Position numbers and translations under genes: made by a program. The notes beneath the pieces are model-generated. The model saw only the letters and a list, made by a program, of their open reading frames with translations, was not told the DNA's origin and did not search any database. Shown one piece after another: positions 8,810-18,038 of a DNA stretch of 64,000 nt (positions are counted from its first letter, which is position 1; every line of letters starts with the position of its first letter). Source of the DNA: Ravibacter sp037191015 (GTDB lineage Bacteria > Bacteroidota > Bacteroidia > Cytophagales > Spirosomataceae); the NCBI GenBank assembly GCA_037191015.1, contig JBBCKD010000001.1:248001-312000 (forward strand), written 5' to 3'.

Positions 8810-10834
8810 ATGGATTTCGAACTCATATCTGATTATAAACCCACGGGAGACCAGCCGCAGGCAATTTCCCAACTGGTAGAGGGAATTACAAACGACGAGC
8901 CGCACCAGGTGCTTCTCGGGGTAACCGGATCCGGGAAAACCTTCACGGTAGCCAATGTGATCAGGGAGGTAAAGCGGCCCACACTCATTCTGAGTCATAA
9001 TAAGACGCTCGCCGCGCAGCTGTACGGCGAATTCAAACAATTCTTTCCCCGTAATGCCGTCGAGTATTTCATCAGCTACTATGACTACTACCAGCCGGAA
9101 GCCTTTATAGCTTCGACCAATACCTATATCGAAAAGGACCTGGCGATCAATACGGAGATCGATAAGCTCAGGCTGTCCACCGTTTCGTCGCTGATGAGCG
9201 GCCGGAGAGATGTGATAGTCGTGGCTTCCGTATCGTGTATCTATGGTGCGGGTAACCCTTCCGAATACAAAAAAAGCATCCTTTCGATCGGACCGGGTGA
9301 AATTGTCAGCCGGAACCAGTTTCTGTACCGCCTGGTTGAAATTCTCTACAGCCGTACGGAAGCTGATTTTTCAAGAGGCACGTTCAGGGTAAAGGGTGAT
9401 ACGGTAGATATTTTTCCGGGATATGCAGACTTTGCATACCGGCTTATTTTCTTCGGGGACGAAGTGGAGGAAATACAGAGGATAGACCCGGTTAGCGGAA
9501 GGAAGATCTCTTCAGAAAACCGTATCGCGATTTTTCCCGCAAATCTATTTGTTACGGGGAGGGACGTGCTGCTGCAGTCTATCCGGGAAATCCAGGATGA
9601 TCTTGTCCAGCAAGTCAAATACTTCACGAAGGAAGGGCGTTTTGCCGAAGCGGAGAGAGTAAAGGAGCGGACCGAATTCGACCTTGAAATGATGCGTGAG
9701 CTGGGCTATTGCTCGGGCATAGAGAATTATTCGCGGTATTTCGACCGGCGGCAGCCCGGTCAGCGGCCGTTTTGCCTCTTGGATTATTTCCCGGACGACA
9801 TGCTCCTGGTGGTCGATGAGAGCCACGTCACCCTGCCGCAGCTGCGCGCGATGTGGGGCGGCGACAGGTCGAGGAAAGAGGCGCTGGTCGACTATGGGTT
9901 CAGGCTGCCGAGCGCGCTGGACAACCGTCCGCTTACCTTCCAGGAGTTCGAGAGCCTGGTAGGACAGACCATTTACGTAAGCGCGACGCCGGCAGAATAT
10001 GAGCTGCGCAAGACCGACGGTATAATTGTCGAGCAGATTATACGTCCGACAGGATTGCTGGACCCGGAAATAGAAGTGAGGCCCAGCCTTAACCAGATAG
10101 ACGACCTGCTGGATGAGATCCATTTCAGGATCAAGCGCCGGGAGCGCGTGCTGGTCACAACGCTTACGAAGCGTATGGCTGAGGAACTGAGCAAATACCT
10201 GGAGCGGGTCGGCGTAAAATGCCGGTATATCCATTCGGAAGTCAAGGCCCTGGACAGGGTGGAGATATTGCGGGAGCTGAGGCTGGGTGTATTTGATGTA
10301 CTGGTAGGTGTAAACCTGCTCCGTGAAGGGCTCGACCTGCCTGAAGTATCGCTGGTAGCGATCATGGATGCGGATAAGGAGGGCTTTCTCCGCGACATCC
10401 GCTCGCTGATCCAGACTATCGGCCGGGCTGCCCGGAATGAAAACGGCAAGGTGTTAATGTATGCCGATACGATCACCGGGTCGATGGAAAAAGCCATTGA
10501 TGAAACGCGCCGGCGCCGGAGCATCCAGATCGCCTACAACATGGAGCACGGCATTACGCCCCGTACTATACTTAAATCGAAGGAAGCAATTATGGGTCAG
10601 ACTTCTGTAGCTGACGCCAAAGGCAGGAGGGCCTACGTGGAGCCTGAAAAAGTCAACGTGGCGGCCGATCCGGTAGTGGCTTACATGAGCAGGCCGCAAT
10701 TGCAGAAGCTGCTGCAGGAAACCCAGCGAAAAATGGAGCAGTCTGCCAGGGAAATGGATTTCCTGGAAGCGGCACGGTTCCGGGACGAATACCTGCAATT
10801 GAAGGAGCGGCTGGAAAAAGAACCACAGGAATAG
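8810..10834 (+). CDS. uvrB: Excinuclease ABC subunit B
   Basis: 674-residue DNA-damage recognition helicase of nucleotide excision repair, the normal length. The Walker A site GVTGSGKT is at about residues 38-45; the DNA-separating beta-hairpin region (ISYYDYYQPEAFIASTNTYIEKD) at about 88-110; the Walker B-like DESHVT near 340; the GVNLLREGLDLPEVSLVAIMDADKEGFLR helicase motifs near 500-530; the QTIGRAARN motif VI; and a C-terminal UVR motif (about 630-665) that contacts UvrC or UvrA. It stands alone, with no uvrA or uvrC in the window. Confidence 0.98.
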   Translation: MDFELISDYKPTGDQPQAISQLVEGITNDEPHQVLLGVTGSGKTFTVANVIREVKRPTLILSHNKTLAAQLYGEFKQFFPRNAVEYFISYYDYYQPEAFIASTNTYIEKDLAINTEIDKLRLSTVSSLMSGRRDVIVVASVSCIYGAGNPSEYKKSILSIGPGEIVSRNQFLYRLVEILYSRTEADFSRGTFRVKGDTVDIFPGYADFAYRLIFFGDEVEEIQRIDPVSGRKISSENRIAIFPANLFVTGRDVLLQSIREIQDDLVQQVKYFTKEGRFAEAERVKERTEFDLEMMRELGYCSGIENYSRYFDRRQPGQRPFCLLDYFPDDMLLVVDESHVTLPQLRAMWGGDRSRKEALVDYGFRLPSALDNRPLTFQEFESLVGQTIYVSATPAEYELRKTDGIIVEQIIRPTGLLDPEIEVRPSLNQIDDLLDEIHFRIKRRERVLVTTLTKRMAEELSKYLERVGVKCRYIHSEVKALDRVEILRELRLGVFDVLVGVNLLREGLDLPEVSLVAIMDADKEGFLRDIRSLIQTIGRAARNENGKVLMYADTITGSMEKAIDETRRRRSIQIAYNMEHGITPRTILKSKEAIMGQTSVADAKGRRAYVEPEKVNVAADPVVAYMSRPQLQKLLQETQRKMEQSAREMDFLEAARFRDEYLQLKERLEKEPQE

Positions 10835-11065
10835 CGCTATACAGGTTTCAGGCCATAAGCGATGTCGACAGGCAGATACCGGATGACGCGCTTATTATGG
10901 CGGGTTTACATCAAATAAATTCTGCAAAAGTGCTGTTAAGGTACTTTTTATTGCGTTAAACCTGTATTATTGCAGCTGCTCAAGGCCCGGCAAAGAAGCG
11001 ACTTGCAGCCGGGAGGGGTTACCGCCCGCCCGGGCCCGGGGCATTGCCACCTTCAGCTACAGTTT
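10835..11065. other. 231-bp intergenic region with a GC-rich leader
   Basis: Lies between uvrB and the amino-acid permease. The last 60 bases are strikingly GC-rich (runs such as CCGCCCGCCCGGGCCCGGGG), capable of folding in the leader of the permease mRNA. I see no convincing -7/-33 pair and no known riboswitch. Confidence 0.3.
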
Positions 11066-12727
11066 ATGATCAGAGTTTCCAATCTTTTCAGGAAAAAATC
11101 CGTTGAGAAAATACTCAGCGACACGGCAAAAAACGATGGATCGGGGAGCTTATTACGTATCCTCGGCGTCCGCGACCTGGTGTCGCTGGGGGTAGCCGCT
11201 ATTATCGGTGCGGGAATTTTCAGCACGATAGGGCGCGCGAGCTTTGAAGGCGGGCCCGCAGTAGCACTTTTGTTTGTATTTACGGCAATAGCCTGTGTCT
11301 TCACCGCTTTGTGCTACGCGCAGTTTGCGAGCACCGTCCCGGTTTCCGGCAGCGCCTATACCTATGCTTACGTGGCGTTCGGCGAACTGGCCGCGTGGAT
11401 TATCGGCTGGGCGCTTATTCTCGAATATGCCGTTTCCAATATGGTGGTGGCGATTTCGTGGTCGGAGTACTTCGTGAGCATGCTGAAGGGATTCGGGATC
11501 GATTTCCCCGGTTGGCTGAGCATGAATCCCGGCGCTGCTTACGACGCCTGGGAGAAGATGCAGGCAGCGGGAGCCGCCTCGCTTACCGTATCGGAGAAGG
11601 CAGCGACTGCTGCATACCAGGCAGCCCCGGATTTCGGCGGTATCAAAATGGTTTTTGATCTTCCGGCTGGGCTGATCACGCTGCTTGTCACGTGGCTGTG
11701 CTACGTCGGGATCAGGGAATCGAGGAATGCCAGCAATATTATGGTGATACTGAAGGTAGGCGTGGTGCTGCTGGTGATCATAGCCGGGGCGTTCTTTGTA
11801 AAGCCGGAGAACTGGTCGCCGTTTGCTCCCAACGGAGTAAACGGGGTATTGAAAGGCGTAGCTGCCGTATTTTTCGCCTATATAGGTTTTGACTCTATCT
11901 CTACGACGGCCGAGGAATGCCGGGATCCGCAGCGGGATATGCCCAAGGCAATGATCTATACCCTGCTGATCTGTACGGTCCTGTATATTCTTATTGCGCT
12001 GGTACTGACGGGGATGGTAAGCTACAAGGAACTGCTTGTGGACGACCCTCTGGCGTTCGTTTTCCAACAGGTCGGTTTTGATTTTATGGCAGGCGTTATT
12101 TCAGTCAGCGCCGTAGTGGCCATCACCAGCGCGCTGCTGGTCTATCAGCTTGGCCAGCCCCGTATCTGGATGGCCATGAGCCGTGACGGGCTTCTCTGGA
12201 AGAAGTTTTCGAACATACATCCCAGGTATAAGACGCCGGGTTTTGCAACGATTATCACAGGTCTGGTAGTAGGTATCCCGGCGCTTTTTTTCGATATGGG
12301 CTTCTTTGTCGACCTCACGAGCGTAGGGACCTTCTTTGCCTTTATACTGGTTTGCTGCGGCGTTCTTTATATGGATTATTCAGGTATTTCTGAGAAGTCG
12401 AAGTTTAAGGTGCCGCGCGTCAACGGGCAGTATATAATAGGCTCCGTCTTCCTGGTAGCGCTGGTGTACACACTTGTCAGCGGATCTTTTGCGGATATTC
12501 TCGAAGAGCGTCCCCTGATGCTGGCATTCTGGCTGGCCTGGCTGATCCTGAGCGTATTGGGATACCGGTTTAAGTTTTCTCTCCTCCCTGTGCTGGGTAT
12601 ACTGACCAATCTTTACCTGATGACCGAGCTGGGTGCATCCAACTGGATTATCTTCCTGATATGGCTTGCGATAGGGCTGGCTATTTATTTTGCGTACGGG
12701 TACAGGAAAAGCAGGCTGGCTCAGTAG
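11066..12727 (+). CDS. APC-superfamily amino-acid permease
   Basis: 553-residue inner-membrane transporter with about 12 hydrophobic helices, probably importing or exchanging amino acids. The start is taken at ATG 11066 (MIRVSNLFRKKSVEK), because the sequence between an upstream TTG and this point is not protein-like. Family marks: LGVRDLVSLGVAAIIGAGIFSTIG in helix 1 (the unwound GAGIF substrate-binding motif), SGSAYTYAYVAFGELAAWIIGW, and FFAYIGFDSISTTAEECRDPQRDMPKA in helices 6-7, the hallmark of cationic-amino-acid-type (CAT/SLC7-like) carriers. The precise substrate cannot be told. It converges on the Nudix gene, 12 bp away. Confidence 0.9.
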   Translation: MIRVSNLFRKKSVEKILSDTAKNDGSGSLLRILGVRDLVSLGVAAIIGAGIFSTIGRASFEGGPAVALLFVFTAIACVFTALCYAQFASTVPVSGSAYTYAYVAFGELAAWIIGWALILEYAVSNMVVAISWSEYFVSMLKGFGIDFPGWLSMNPGAAYDAWEKMQAAGAASLTVSEKAATAAYQAAPDFGGIKMVFDLPAGLITLLVTWLCYVGIRESRNASNIMVILKVGVVLLVIIAGAFFVKPENWSPFAPNGVNGVLKGVAAVFFAYIGFDSISTTAEECRDPQRDMPKAMIYTLLICTVLYILIALVLTGMVSYKELLVDDPLAFVFQQVGFDFMAGVISVSAVVAITSALLVYQLGQPRIWMAMSRDGLLWKKFSNIHPRYKTPGFATIITGLVVGIPALFFDMGFFVDLTSVGTFFAFILVCCGVLYMDYSGISEKSKFKVPRVNGQYIIGSVFLVALVYTLVSGSFADILEERPLMLAFWLAWLILSVLGYRFKFSLLPVLGILTNLYLMTELGASNWIIFLIWLAIGLAIYFAYGYRKSRLAQ

Positions 12728-12739
12728 CTTCCGGTATGA

Positions 12740-13159
12740 TTACCTGCCGTCGAGGTAGTTTTCGTAGGTTTTGACCACCCGCCTGTCGGCCTCGGCCCAG
12801 TCGACCGTGTAAAATTCTTCCCTGGAAAGCCAGGCCATCTGCTCATGCTCGGTAAGGAATATGTCCTGACCGGGAGGGAGGGAGCAGACAAAGGGTATCA
12901 GGACGATTTCGCGCCAGCCGTCATCGCGGGAAGTAGTCCGGAGCTTAGTGCTGATCACGATCTGTACGCACAATTCTTCCATTATTTCGCGCGCCAATCC
13001 TTCCTGCTCAGTTTCTCCGTGCTCAAGCTTCCCGCCGGGGAATTCCCATTTTAACGGAAGGGAGCCCAATGCGTTTCTCTGCGCGACCAATATCCTGCCA
13101 TCTTTTTCAATAATGGCACATGGAACCGGTACAATCACTTTTTCTGCTACTTCAGGCAC
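12740..13159 (-). CDS. MutT-like Nudix hydrolase
   Basis: 139-residue Nudix enzyme, probably an 8-oxo-dGTP diphosphatase that cleans the nucleotide pool. The Nudix box is intact at about residues 43-64 (GGKLEHGETEQEGLAREIMEEL), including the catalytic REIMEE core. N-terminal strand CAIIEKDGRILVAQRNALGSLPLKWEFPGG is typical of MutT. The stretch ILIPFVCSLPPG and the C-terminal EHEQMAWLSREEF also fit. Substrate assignment is inferred from family; the box alone proves only Nudix activity. Confidence 0.87.
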   Translation of the reverse strand: MPEVAEKVIVPVPCAIIEKDGRILVAQRNALGSLPLKWEFPGGKLEHGETEQEGLAREIMEELCVQIVISTKLRTTSRDDGWREIVLIPFVCSLPPGQDIFLTEHEQMAWLSREEFYTVDWAEADRRVVKTYENYLDGR

Positions 13160-13179
13160 ACCGTTTGTATTTTGTGCTG

Positions 13180-13187
13180 CAAAAGTA
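13180..13187 (-). promoter_or_regulatory. Putative -7 element of the Nudix gene
   Basis: On the minus strand this reads TACTTTTG, fitting TAnnTTTG, 21 bp upstream of the Nudix start codon. A -33 TTG is not evident. Confidence 0.35.
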
Positions 13188-13320
13188 CGCTTTCGTCACC
13201 ACTTTATTACTTTTGCTCCGAAAATTTCGGGGAATTTGCCTTAAGGCGTGCGATCCCGAAGGCTTCCCGGGTTTGGGAGCATTGTGTTTAAAGCTGCCTT
13301 TGAGTTGCCCCGGTGTATTG

Positions 13321-13340
13321 CTCCGCCTTTCAAGGCGGAG
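13321..13340. repeat. 9-bp palindromic hairpin
   Basis: CTCCGCCTT-TC-AAGGCGGAG, a perfect inverted repeat in the 247-bp gap between the divergent Nudix and DUF5009 genes. No T-run follows. Possible regulatory or leftover repeat element; function unknown. Confidence 0.35.
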
Positions 13341-13406
13341 GCCTCTGGATAGCCTGATATTAAATTTCTGTAGTACATTATTTGCTGATTCTCAAATTTT
13401 CAATTG

Positions 13407-14516
13407 ATGGAGACCCCTAAATCTTCGGGCAGATTACTCTCTTTGGACACCCTGCGGGGTTTCGATATGTTTTGGATTTCCGGTGGTGAAGACCTGGTTC
13501 ATGTGCTGGCCAAGGTGACCGGCTGGTCGTGGGCGGTCGCGCTCGGAATCCAGTTTTCCCACGTTGAGTGGCATGGGTTTGTAGCCTATGATCTTATTTT
13601 TCCGCTGTTCCTTTTCCTGGCGGGGGTATCGACCCCTTTTTCGATGGGGAGCAGGCTGGAGAAAGGTGCAGACCGCAGGGACTTGCTCCGCAAAGCGGTT
13701 TCGAGAGGGCTTATCCTGTTTTTTCTCGGCATCATATACAACAACGGTATTTTTCTTACCGAATGGGGGGAAATGCGGTATGGTAGTGTTTTGGGAAGAA
13801 TAGGGCTTGCGGGCATGTTTGCCCAGATTATCTATATCTATTCGGGAACCAGGGCGCAGTGGGCCTGGTTTGCCGGTCTCCTGGCAGGCTACTGGCTTTT
13901 TATGGCTTTTTATCCGGTGCCGGGATGCGGAGCAGGGCTGTTTACGATGGAGTGCAACCCGGCCAGCTATTGGGACACTCTCCTCATGCCGGGGCATCTG
14001 TACAAAGGGATTCATGACCCGGAAGGGCTGGTATCGACAATCCCGGCCATTTCAACGGCGCTTTTGGGTGTTTTTGCCGGGAACATCCTGAGAAACAAAG
14101 AAAAAGACCGGAAGCAGAAGACCCTCTACCTGACCGCCGGCGGGGTCGCCTGTCTTATCCTGGCGGTTGCATGGGGGACTTTTTTCCCGATCAATAAAAA
14201 CCTGTGGACGAGCTCATTTGTACTGATGGCCGGTGGCTGGAGCCTGTTGCTGCTGGCCTTGTTTTACTTTATAGTGGATGTGCTCGGGTGGAGAAAGTGG
14301 ACCTTTTTCTTTGTAGTGATCGGTATGAACAGCATCGTCATTTACCTGATCGGCGATTTCATAGACTTCGGGTTCACTGCCAAAGCATTATTTGGCGGTA
14401 TTTTGTCGTTTTTACCGGAAGGAGGGGCTAAATTTTACATGGCTGCAGCCGTTTTAGCAGTAAAGTGGTGCTTTTTGTACGTACTTTACCGCAATAAATG
14501 GTTTTTGAAGGTATAA
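13407..14516 (+). CDS. DUF5009 / HGSNAT-like multi-spanning membrane acyltransferase
   Basis: 369-residue membrane protein with about 10 hydrophobic helices. It opens with the family signature RLLSLDTLRGFDMFWI and has LIFPLFLFLAGVSTPFSMGSR soon after; these match DUF5009 proteins, relatives of heparan-alpha-glucosaminide N-acetyltransferase, which move acetyl groups across a membrane onto amino sugars. A conserved His corresponds to the FSHVEWHGF segment around residue 50. The ATG at 13407 is preferred over the TTG one codon earlier. Its stop codon overlaps the start of gldA (TAATG), so the two genes are co-transcribed. Acetyl donor and acceptor are not shown by the sequence; a role in peptidoglycan or surface glycan acetylation is only a guess. 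Confidence 0.75.
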   Translation: METPKSSGRLLSLDTLRGFDMFWISGGEDLVHVLAKVTGWSWAVALGIQFSHVEWHGFVAYDLIFPLFLFLAGVSTPFSMGSRLEKGADRRDLLRKAVSRGLILFFLGIIYNNGIFLTEWGEMRYGSVLGRIGLAGMFAQIIYIYSGTRAQWAWFAGLLAGYWLFMAFYPVPGCGAGLFTMECNPASYWDTLLMPGHLYKGIHDPEGLVSTIPAISTALLGVFAGNILRNKEKDRKQKTLYLTAGGVACLILAVAWGTFFPINKNLWTSSFVLMAGGWSLLLLALFYFIVDVLGWRKWTFFFVVIGMNSIVIYLIGDFIDFGFTAKALFGGILSFLPEGGAKFYMAAAVLAVKWCFLYVLYRNKWFLKV

Positions 14517-15223
14517 TGTCGATAGCTGTAACTAATCTTACCAAAGAATACGGGAGCCAGAAAGCGGTAGATTCCATCAGTCTTGAAGTAAAAACAGGAG
14601 AAATCGTAGGGTTTCTCGGGCCCAACGGCGCTGGAAAATCCACTACGATGAAAATACTTACCGGCTACGTAAAAGCTACTTCCGGCAGCGTGGCGGTAAA
14701 CGGCTTCGATGTCTCCTCGCAGGCTATGCAGGCCCGTTCTTCTATAGGCTACCTTCCGGAGCATAACCCGCTTTACCCGGACATGTATGTGATTGAATTC
14801 CTGCAATTCATAGGCCGCCTCTGCCATTTGAAGGGCCGCCTGCTGAAGGAAAGAATAGCGGAAATGCTTCATCTCTGCGGACTGGAAAGAGAGCAGCACA
14901 AGAAGATCGGGCAGCTTTCAAAAGGGTATCGTCAGCGGGTCGGTCTTGCACAGGCCTTTATTCACCAGCCGCCTGTGCTGATACTCGATGAGCCGACAAC
15001 GGGCCTCGATCCCAACCAGCTGGCAGAGATCAGGGAGCTGATCCGGACGCTCGGGAAAGACAGGACCGTGTTGTTTTCCACGCACATTATGCAGGAAGTG
15101 GAGGCTTTATGCGACAGGGTGATCATCATCAACCGGGGGAAGATTGTGGCCGATGCACCCCTGCAGAACCTCAGGGAGGATGGGGATACCCTGGAAGCCG
15201 TTTTCAGGAAGCTGACAGCATAA
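14516..15223 (+). CDS. gldA: GldA-type ABC transporter ATPase
   Basis: 235-residue ABC ATPase resembling the gliding-motility protein GldA. Walker A GPNGAGKS at about residues 34-41, signature LSKGYRQRVGLAQ near 134, Walker B LILDEPTTGLDPNQ near 154-167, and the H-loop THIM near 190. The start is taken at ATG 14516, which overlaps the DUF5009 stop by one base; a more upstream ATG at 14498 would lie inside the preceding gene. In gliding Bacteroidota GldA works with the membrane proteins GldF and GldG. Neither is adjacent here, so the partner permease must lie elsewhere or the protein serves another exporter. The assignment to GldA rather than a generic NatA-type ATPase is likely but not proven. 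Confidence 0.75.
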   Translation: MSIAVTNLTKEYGSQKAVDSISLEVKTGEIVGFLGPNGAGKSTTMKILTGYVKATSGSVAVNGFDVSSQAMQARSSIGYLPEHNPLYPDMYVIEFLQFIGRLCHLKGRLLKERIAEMLHLCGLEREQHKKIGQLSKGYRQRVGLAQAFIHQPPVLILDEPTTGLDPNQLAEIRELIRTLGKDRTVLFSTHIMQEVEALCDRVIIINRGKIVADAPLQNLREDGDTLEAVFRKLTA

Positions 15224-15249
15224 ACCGTTATCTGATAAGCTTATTCCGG

Positions 15250-15277
15250 ATTTGACAAAAATATATCTTTGTCAAAT
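15250..15277 (+). promoter_or_regulatory. Operator-like inverted repeat over the sensor-gene promoter
   Basis: ATTTGACAAA and TTTGTCAAAT form a perfect 10-bp inverted repeat with an 8-bp spacer. The -7 element TATCTTTG (15264-15271) is embedded in it, and the gene start at 15336 lies about 60 bp downstream. A two-fold symmetric site overlapping the -7 box is what one expects of a dimeric regulator, or of autoregulation. It also shows that the TTG at 15252 cannot be the start codon, because transcription would begin after it. Confidence 0.6.
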
Positions 15278-15335
15278 ACAATTATGCCCTATCTTAGTAT
15301 CAATATTCCTGTTCTTGTTTCCAGAAATCCAGTAC

Positions 15336-18011
15336 TTGAAGAAGCTTATACGTATAGGTCTTTTATTGATATCGGTATGGTCGTGCAACAATCATAACCA
15401 GAAGAAATATACTATAGGGTTTTCGCAATGCCTCATGCGCGACAGCTGGCGGAAAGAGATGGTGGAAAGCATGCACCGGGAGCTCACATTCTATCCCGAA
15501 ATAGAATTTGTACTGCGGGATGCCGATGCCGATAATACGAAACAGATCACCGATATCCAGAAATTCATCGAGGAAGGGGTGGACCTGCTGATGGTTTCTC
15601 CCAATGAAAGCAACCAACTGACGCCTATCATAGAAAAAGCCTATAACAGCGGGATACCCGTAGTAGTAATAGACCGCAGGATGCTCTCCGGTAAATACAC
15701 GGCTTTTGTGGGTGCAGATAACGTCCTGATAGGCAAAAATGCCGCAGTATACGCCAACCTCCTGCTAAATGGCCGGGGCAAGGTCATAGATATAGCAGAC
15801 TCTCCTTATACCACACCGGCGGAAGACCGTACGAGCGGTTTCAGGAAAGAACTTTCCAATTACCCGGGAATAACGCATGTACAGACTTTCTGGTACGGCG
15901 GAGACAGGGAGAAACTGACCGGTTTCCTTTCCGGGCAGGAGGCAGACCTGATCTTTTCGCATAACGACAGGTATGCGTTAGACATATATACGTCGCTTAA
16001 GGAGCTTGGCCTGGTGCAGAAAGTAAAAATCATAGGAGTAGACGGCCTGGCAGGTAAGGATGAGGGCCTTGACCTGGTGCAAAGCAAGCGCATAGCAGCT
16101 ACTATACTCTATCCTACAGGTGGTGAGGAAGCCATCAGGCTGGCCCATAAAATTCTTAATAACGAGCCTTATTCAAAAGAAAACCCGCTCTACACCACTG
16201 TGATCAACCCGTCGAACGTGGAGATCACGATCGCCCAATATGCCAGGATCAGGAGCCAGCAGGAGGCCATTACCCGCCAGGCAGGCAGGATCCTGGACTT
16301 GAATGCTGTCTATGACAATCAGCGGCAGGCATTTATCCTGACCTTGATCTTCCTCGGCCTGGTGCTGGCGCTTGGCGGTGTCTTTGTATACCTATGGAGG
16401 GAAAAGCAGAAAACCAACAAAACGCTGTCTCTGAGAAATGCTGAAATCCTCCGTCAAAAAGAAGAAATAGAACGGATGTCGCTGCAGGCCCGAGAAGCGA
16501 CTGAAGACAAAATGAGATTCTACTCCTACATCTCGCACGAATTCAAGACTCCTCTCAGCCTGATTCTAACGCCTGCAGAAGACCTTCTTCAGAAAGGCAA
16601 ATATGATCCGAAAATTGTAAAACCTGTTCTTGAGCTGATCCTGAAAAACGCCAACAGGCTGCTTAGAATGGTTAACCAGATACTGGATTTACGCAAAGTA
16701 GACGCGGGGAAGCTCGTTCTCGAAGAGGGGTGTTACGACCTGGTAAAATTTACAGAAGAAATCGTAGCCGATTTCAGGCTTACCGCCCAGAAACACAAAA
16801 TAGATCTTAAGTTTTTCACCCCGCTCAGCGCGTTTCCTTACTCTTTTGATGCCGAAAAGCTCGATAAGGTACTGTTTAACCTGTTGTCAAATGCATTTAA
16901 ATTCACTCCCGACGGAGGCTGGATCCACGTCGCCTTACAGGAAGAGAACGGGTCGGTAGAGATCAGCGTGAGAGACAATGGCATGGGAATGAATGAAACC
17001 GACCAGAAGAATGCCTTCGAGCTGTTTTATAAAGGCTACCGGAATTTCAACTTCGGAAGCGGCCTGGGCCTTGCGCTCTCCAGGGAGTTTGTAACGCTGC
17101 ATAACGGCGAAATTACCGTGGAATCGACGGAAGGGCAAGGCACTACGTTTAAAGTCAGGCTCCCCAAAACCGGCGGGGAAACGGCAGCTTTACAGGATAT
17201 CCCCAGGATGATGCACAATCACATGTCGGATTGGGACGGCCCGGCCGGAGAAGTCCAGGAAAATGTACGTGAAAACGCTATGATCATCGTCGAGGATAAC
17301 GCCGACTTATCTGCTTTCCTGGCCCAGAAGTTTTCCGTGGCCTATAGCGTAAAAGTAGTGGAAAACGCCGAAAAGGCCTGGGATCTTATCTTTCATGAGA
17401 TCCCCGATATCATCATCAGCGATGTGATGCTCCCGGCAAAAGACGGGTTTTGGCTTACCCAGAAAATAAGGGAGGATTTCAGAACCTCCCACATACCCGT
17501 CATCCTGCTTACCGCCAGAGGACATATAGACAGCCAGCTGGAGGGCGTAAAAGCGGGAGCCGATGTGTATATGCCCAAACCATTTAACCAGCAACTGCTG
17601 GAAGAAAACGTAAAAACGCTCCTGGATAACCGCAGGAGACTGAGAAAAAGGTTGGAAAGCGAGGTTATAAACCCCCAGCTGATCCAGCATAAAGAGCGTA
17701 AATTCCTGATGGATTTCGAAGAGATCCTTGAAAGAGGCCTTCATGACAACAGCCTTTCCGTAGAGAGGTTAAGCAAAGAAATGGGCATGTCGCGGGTACA
17801 GCTATACCGGAAGATCACCGCCCTGACGGATCGCAACGTAAACGATTATATCGCAGACTTTAAGATCAAGAAGGCTAAAACCCTGCTGGCTGACCCGCAT
17901 AAAAATATTACCGAGATCGCCTATGAGCTCGGATTTGGCAACCCGGGGTATTTCACTACTTTTTTTAAAGGGAAAACGGGGAAGACCCCTTCGGATTGGA
18001 GGAACAGGTAA
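15336..18011 (+). CDS. Hybrid two-component system sensor/regulator of the fructan locus (BT1754-like)
   Basis: 891 residues in one chain. The start is placed at TTG 15336, giving the signal sequence MKKLIRIGLLLISVWSC. Order: a type I periplasmic sugar-binding domain (about 25-300; IGFSQCLMRDSWRKEM, then PVVVIDRRM and GVDGLAGKDEGL) similar to LacI/ribose-binding folds; a membrane helix (about 340-362); a HisKA helix with the phospho-accepting histidine in FYSYISHEFKTPLSL; an HATPase domain (NLLSNAFKFTPDGG, GSGLGLAL); a receiver domain (VEDNADLS, phospho-Asp in DVMLP, KPF); and an AraC-type DNA-binding domain (last about 100 residues). The Bacteroides thetaiotaomicron fructose sensor BT1754 has the same uncommon sugar-binding sensor type. 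The convergent fructan operon supports fructose as the signal. Confidence 0.92.
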   Translation: MKKLIRIGLLLISVWSCNNHNQKKYTIGFSQCLMRDSWRKEMVESMHRELTFYPEIEFVLRDADADNTKQITDIQKFIEEGVDLLMVSPNESNQLTPIIEKAYNSGIPVVVIDRRMLSGKYTAFVGADNVLIGKNAAVYANLLLNGRGKVIDIADSPYTTPAEDRTSGFRKELSNYPGITHVQTFWYGGDREKLTGFLSGQEADLIFSHNDRYALDIYTSLKELGLVQKVKIIGVDGLAGKDEGLDLVQSKRIAATILYPTGGEEAIRLAHKILNNEPYSKENPLYTTVINPSNVEITIAQYARIRSQQEAITRQAGRILDLNAVYDNQRQAFILTLIFLGLVLALGGVFVYLWREKQKTNKTLSLRNAEILRQKEEIERMSLQAREATEDKMRFYSYISHEFKTPLSLILTPAEDLLQKGKYDPKIVKPVLELILKNANRLLRMVNQILDLRKVDAGKLVLEEGCYDLVKFTEEIVADFRLTAQKHKIDLKFFTPLSAFPYSFDAEKLDKVLFNLLSNAFKFTPDGGWIHVALQEENGSVEISVRDNGMGMNETDQKNAFELFYKGYRNFNFGSGLGLALSREFVTLHNGEITVESTEGQGTTFKVRLPKTGGETAALQDIPRMMHNHMSDWDGPAGEVQENVRENAMIIVEDNADLSAFLAQKFSVAYSVKVVENAEKAWDLIFHEIPDIIISDVMLPAKDGFWLTQKIREDFRTSHIPVILLTARGHIDSQLEGVKAGADVYMPKPFNQQLLEENVKTLLDNRRRLRKRLESEVINPQLIQHKERKFLMDFEEILERGLHDNSLSVERLSKEMGMSRVQLYRKITALTDRNVNDYIADFKIKKAKTLLADPHKNITEIAYELGFGNPGYFTTFFKGKTGKTPSDWRNR

Positions 18012-18038
18012 AAAGGCGGCAGAACGTCAGGAACCTGC

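Noticed and set aside
11153..12067. 304-codon minus-strand ORF
   Set aside because: Shadow of the amino-acid permease; composition is not protein-like (Arg/His-rich, no domain).
15252..15335. Upstream TTG start for the hybrid sensor
   Set aside because: It lies before the -7 element at 15264-15271 and would add a non-signal N-terminus; TTG 15336 gives a proper signal sequence.
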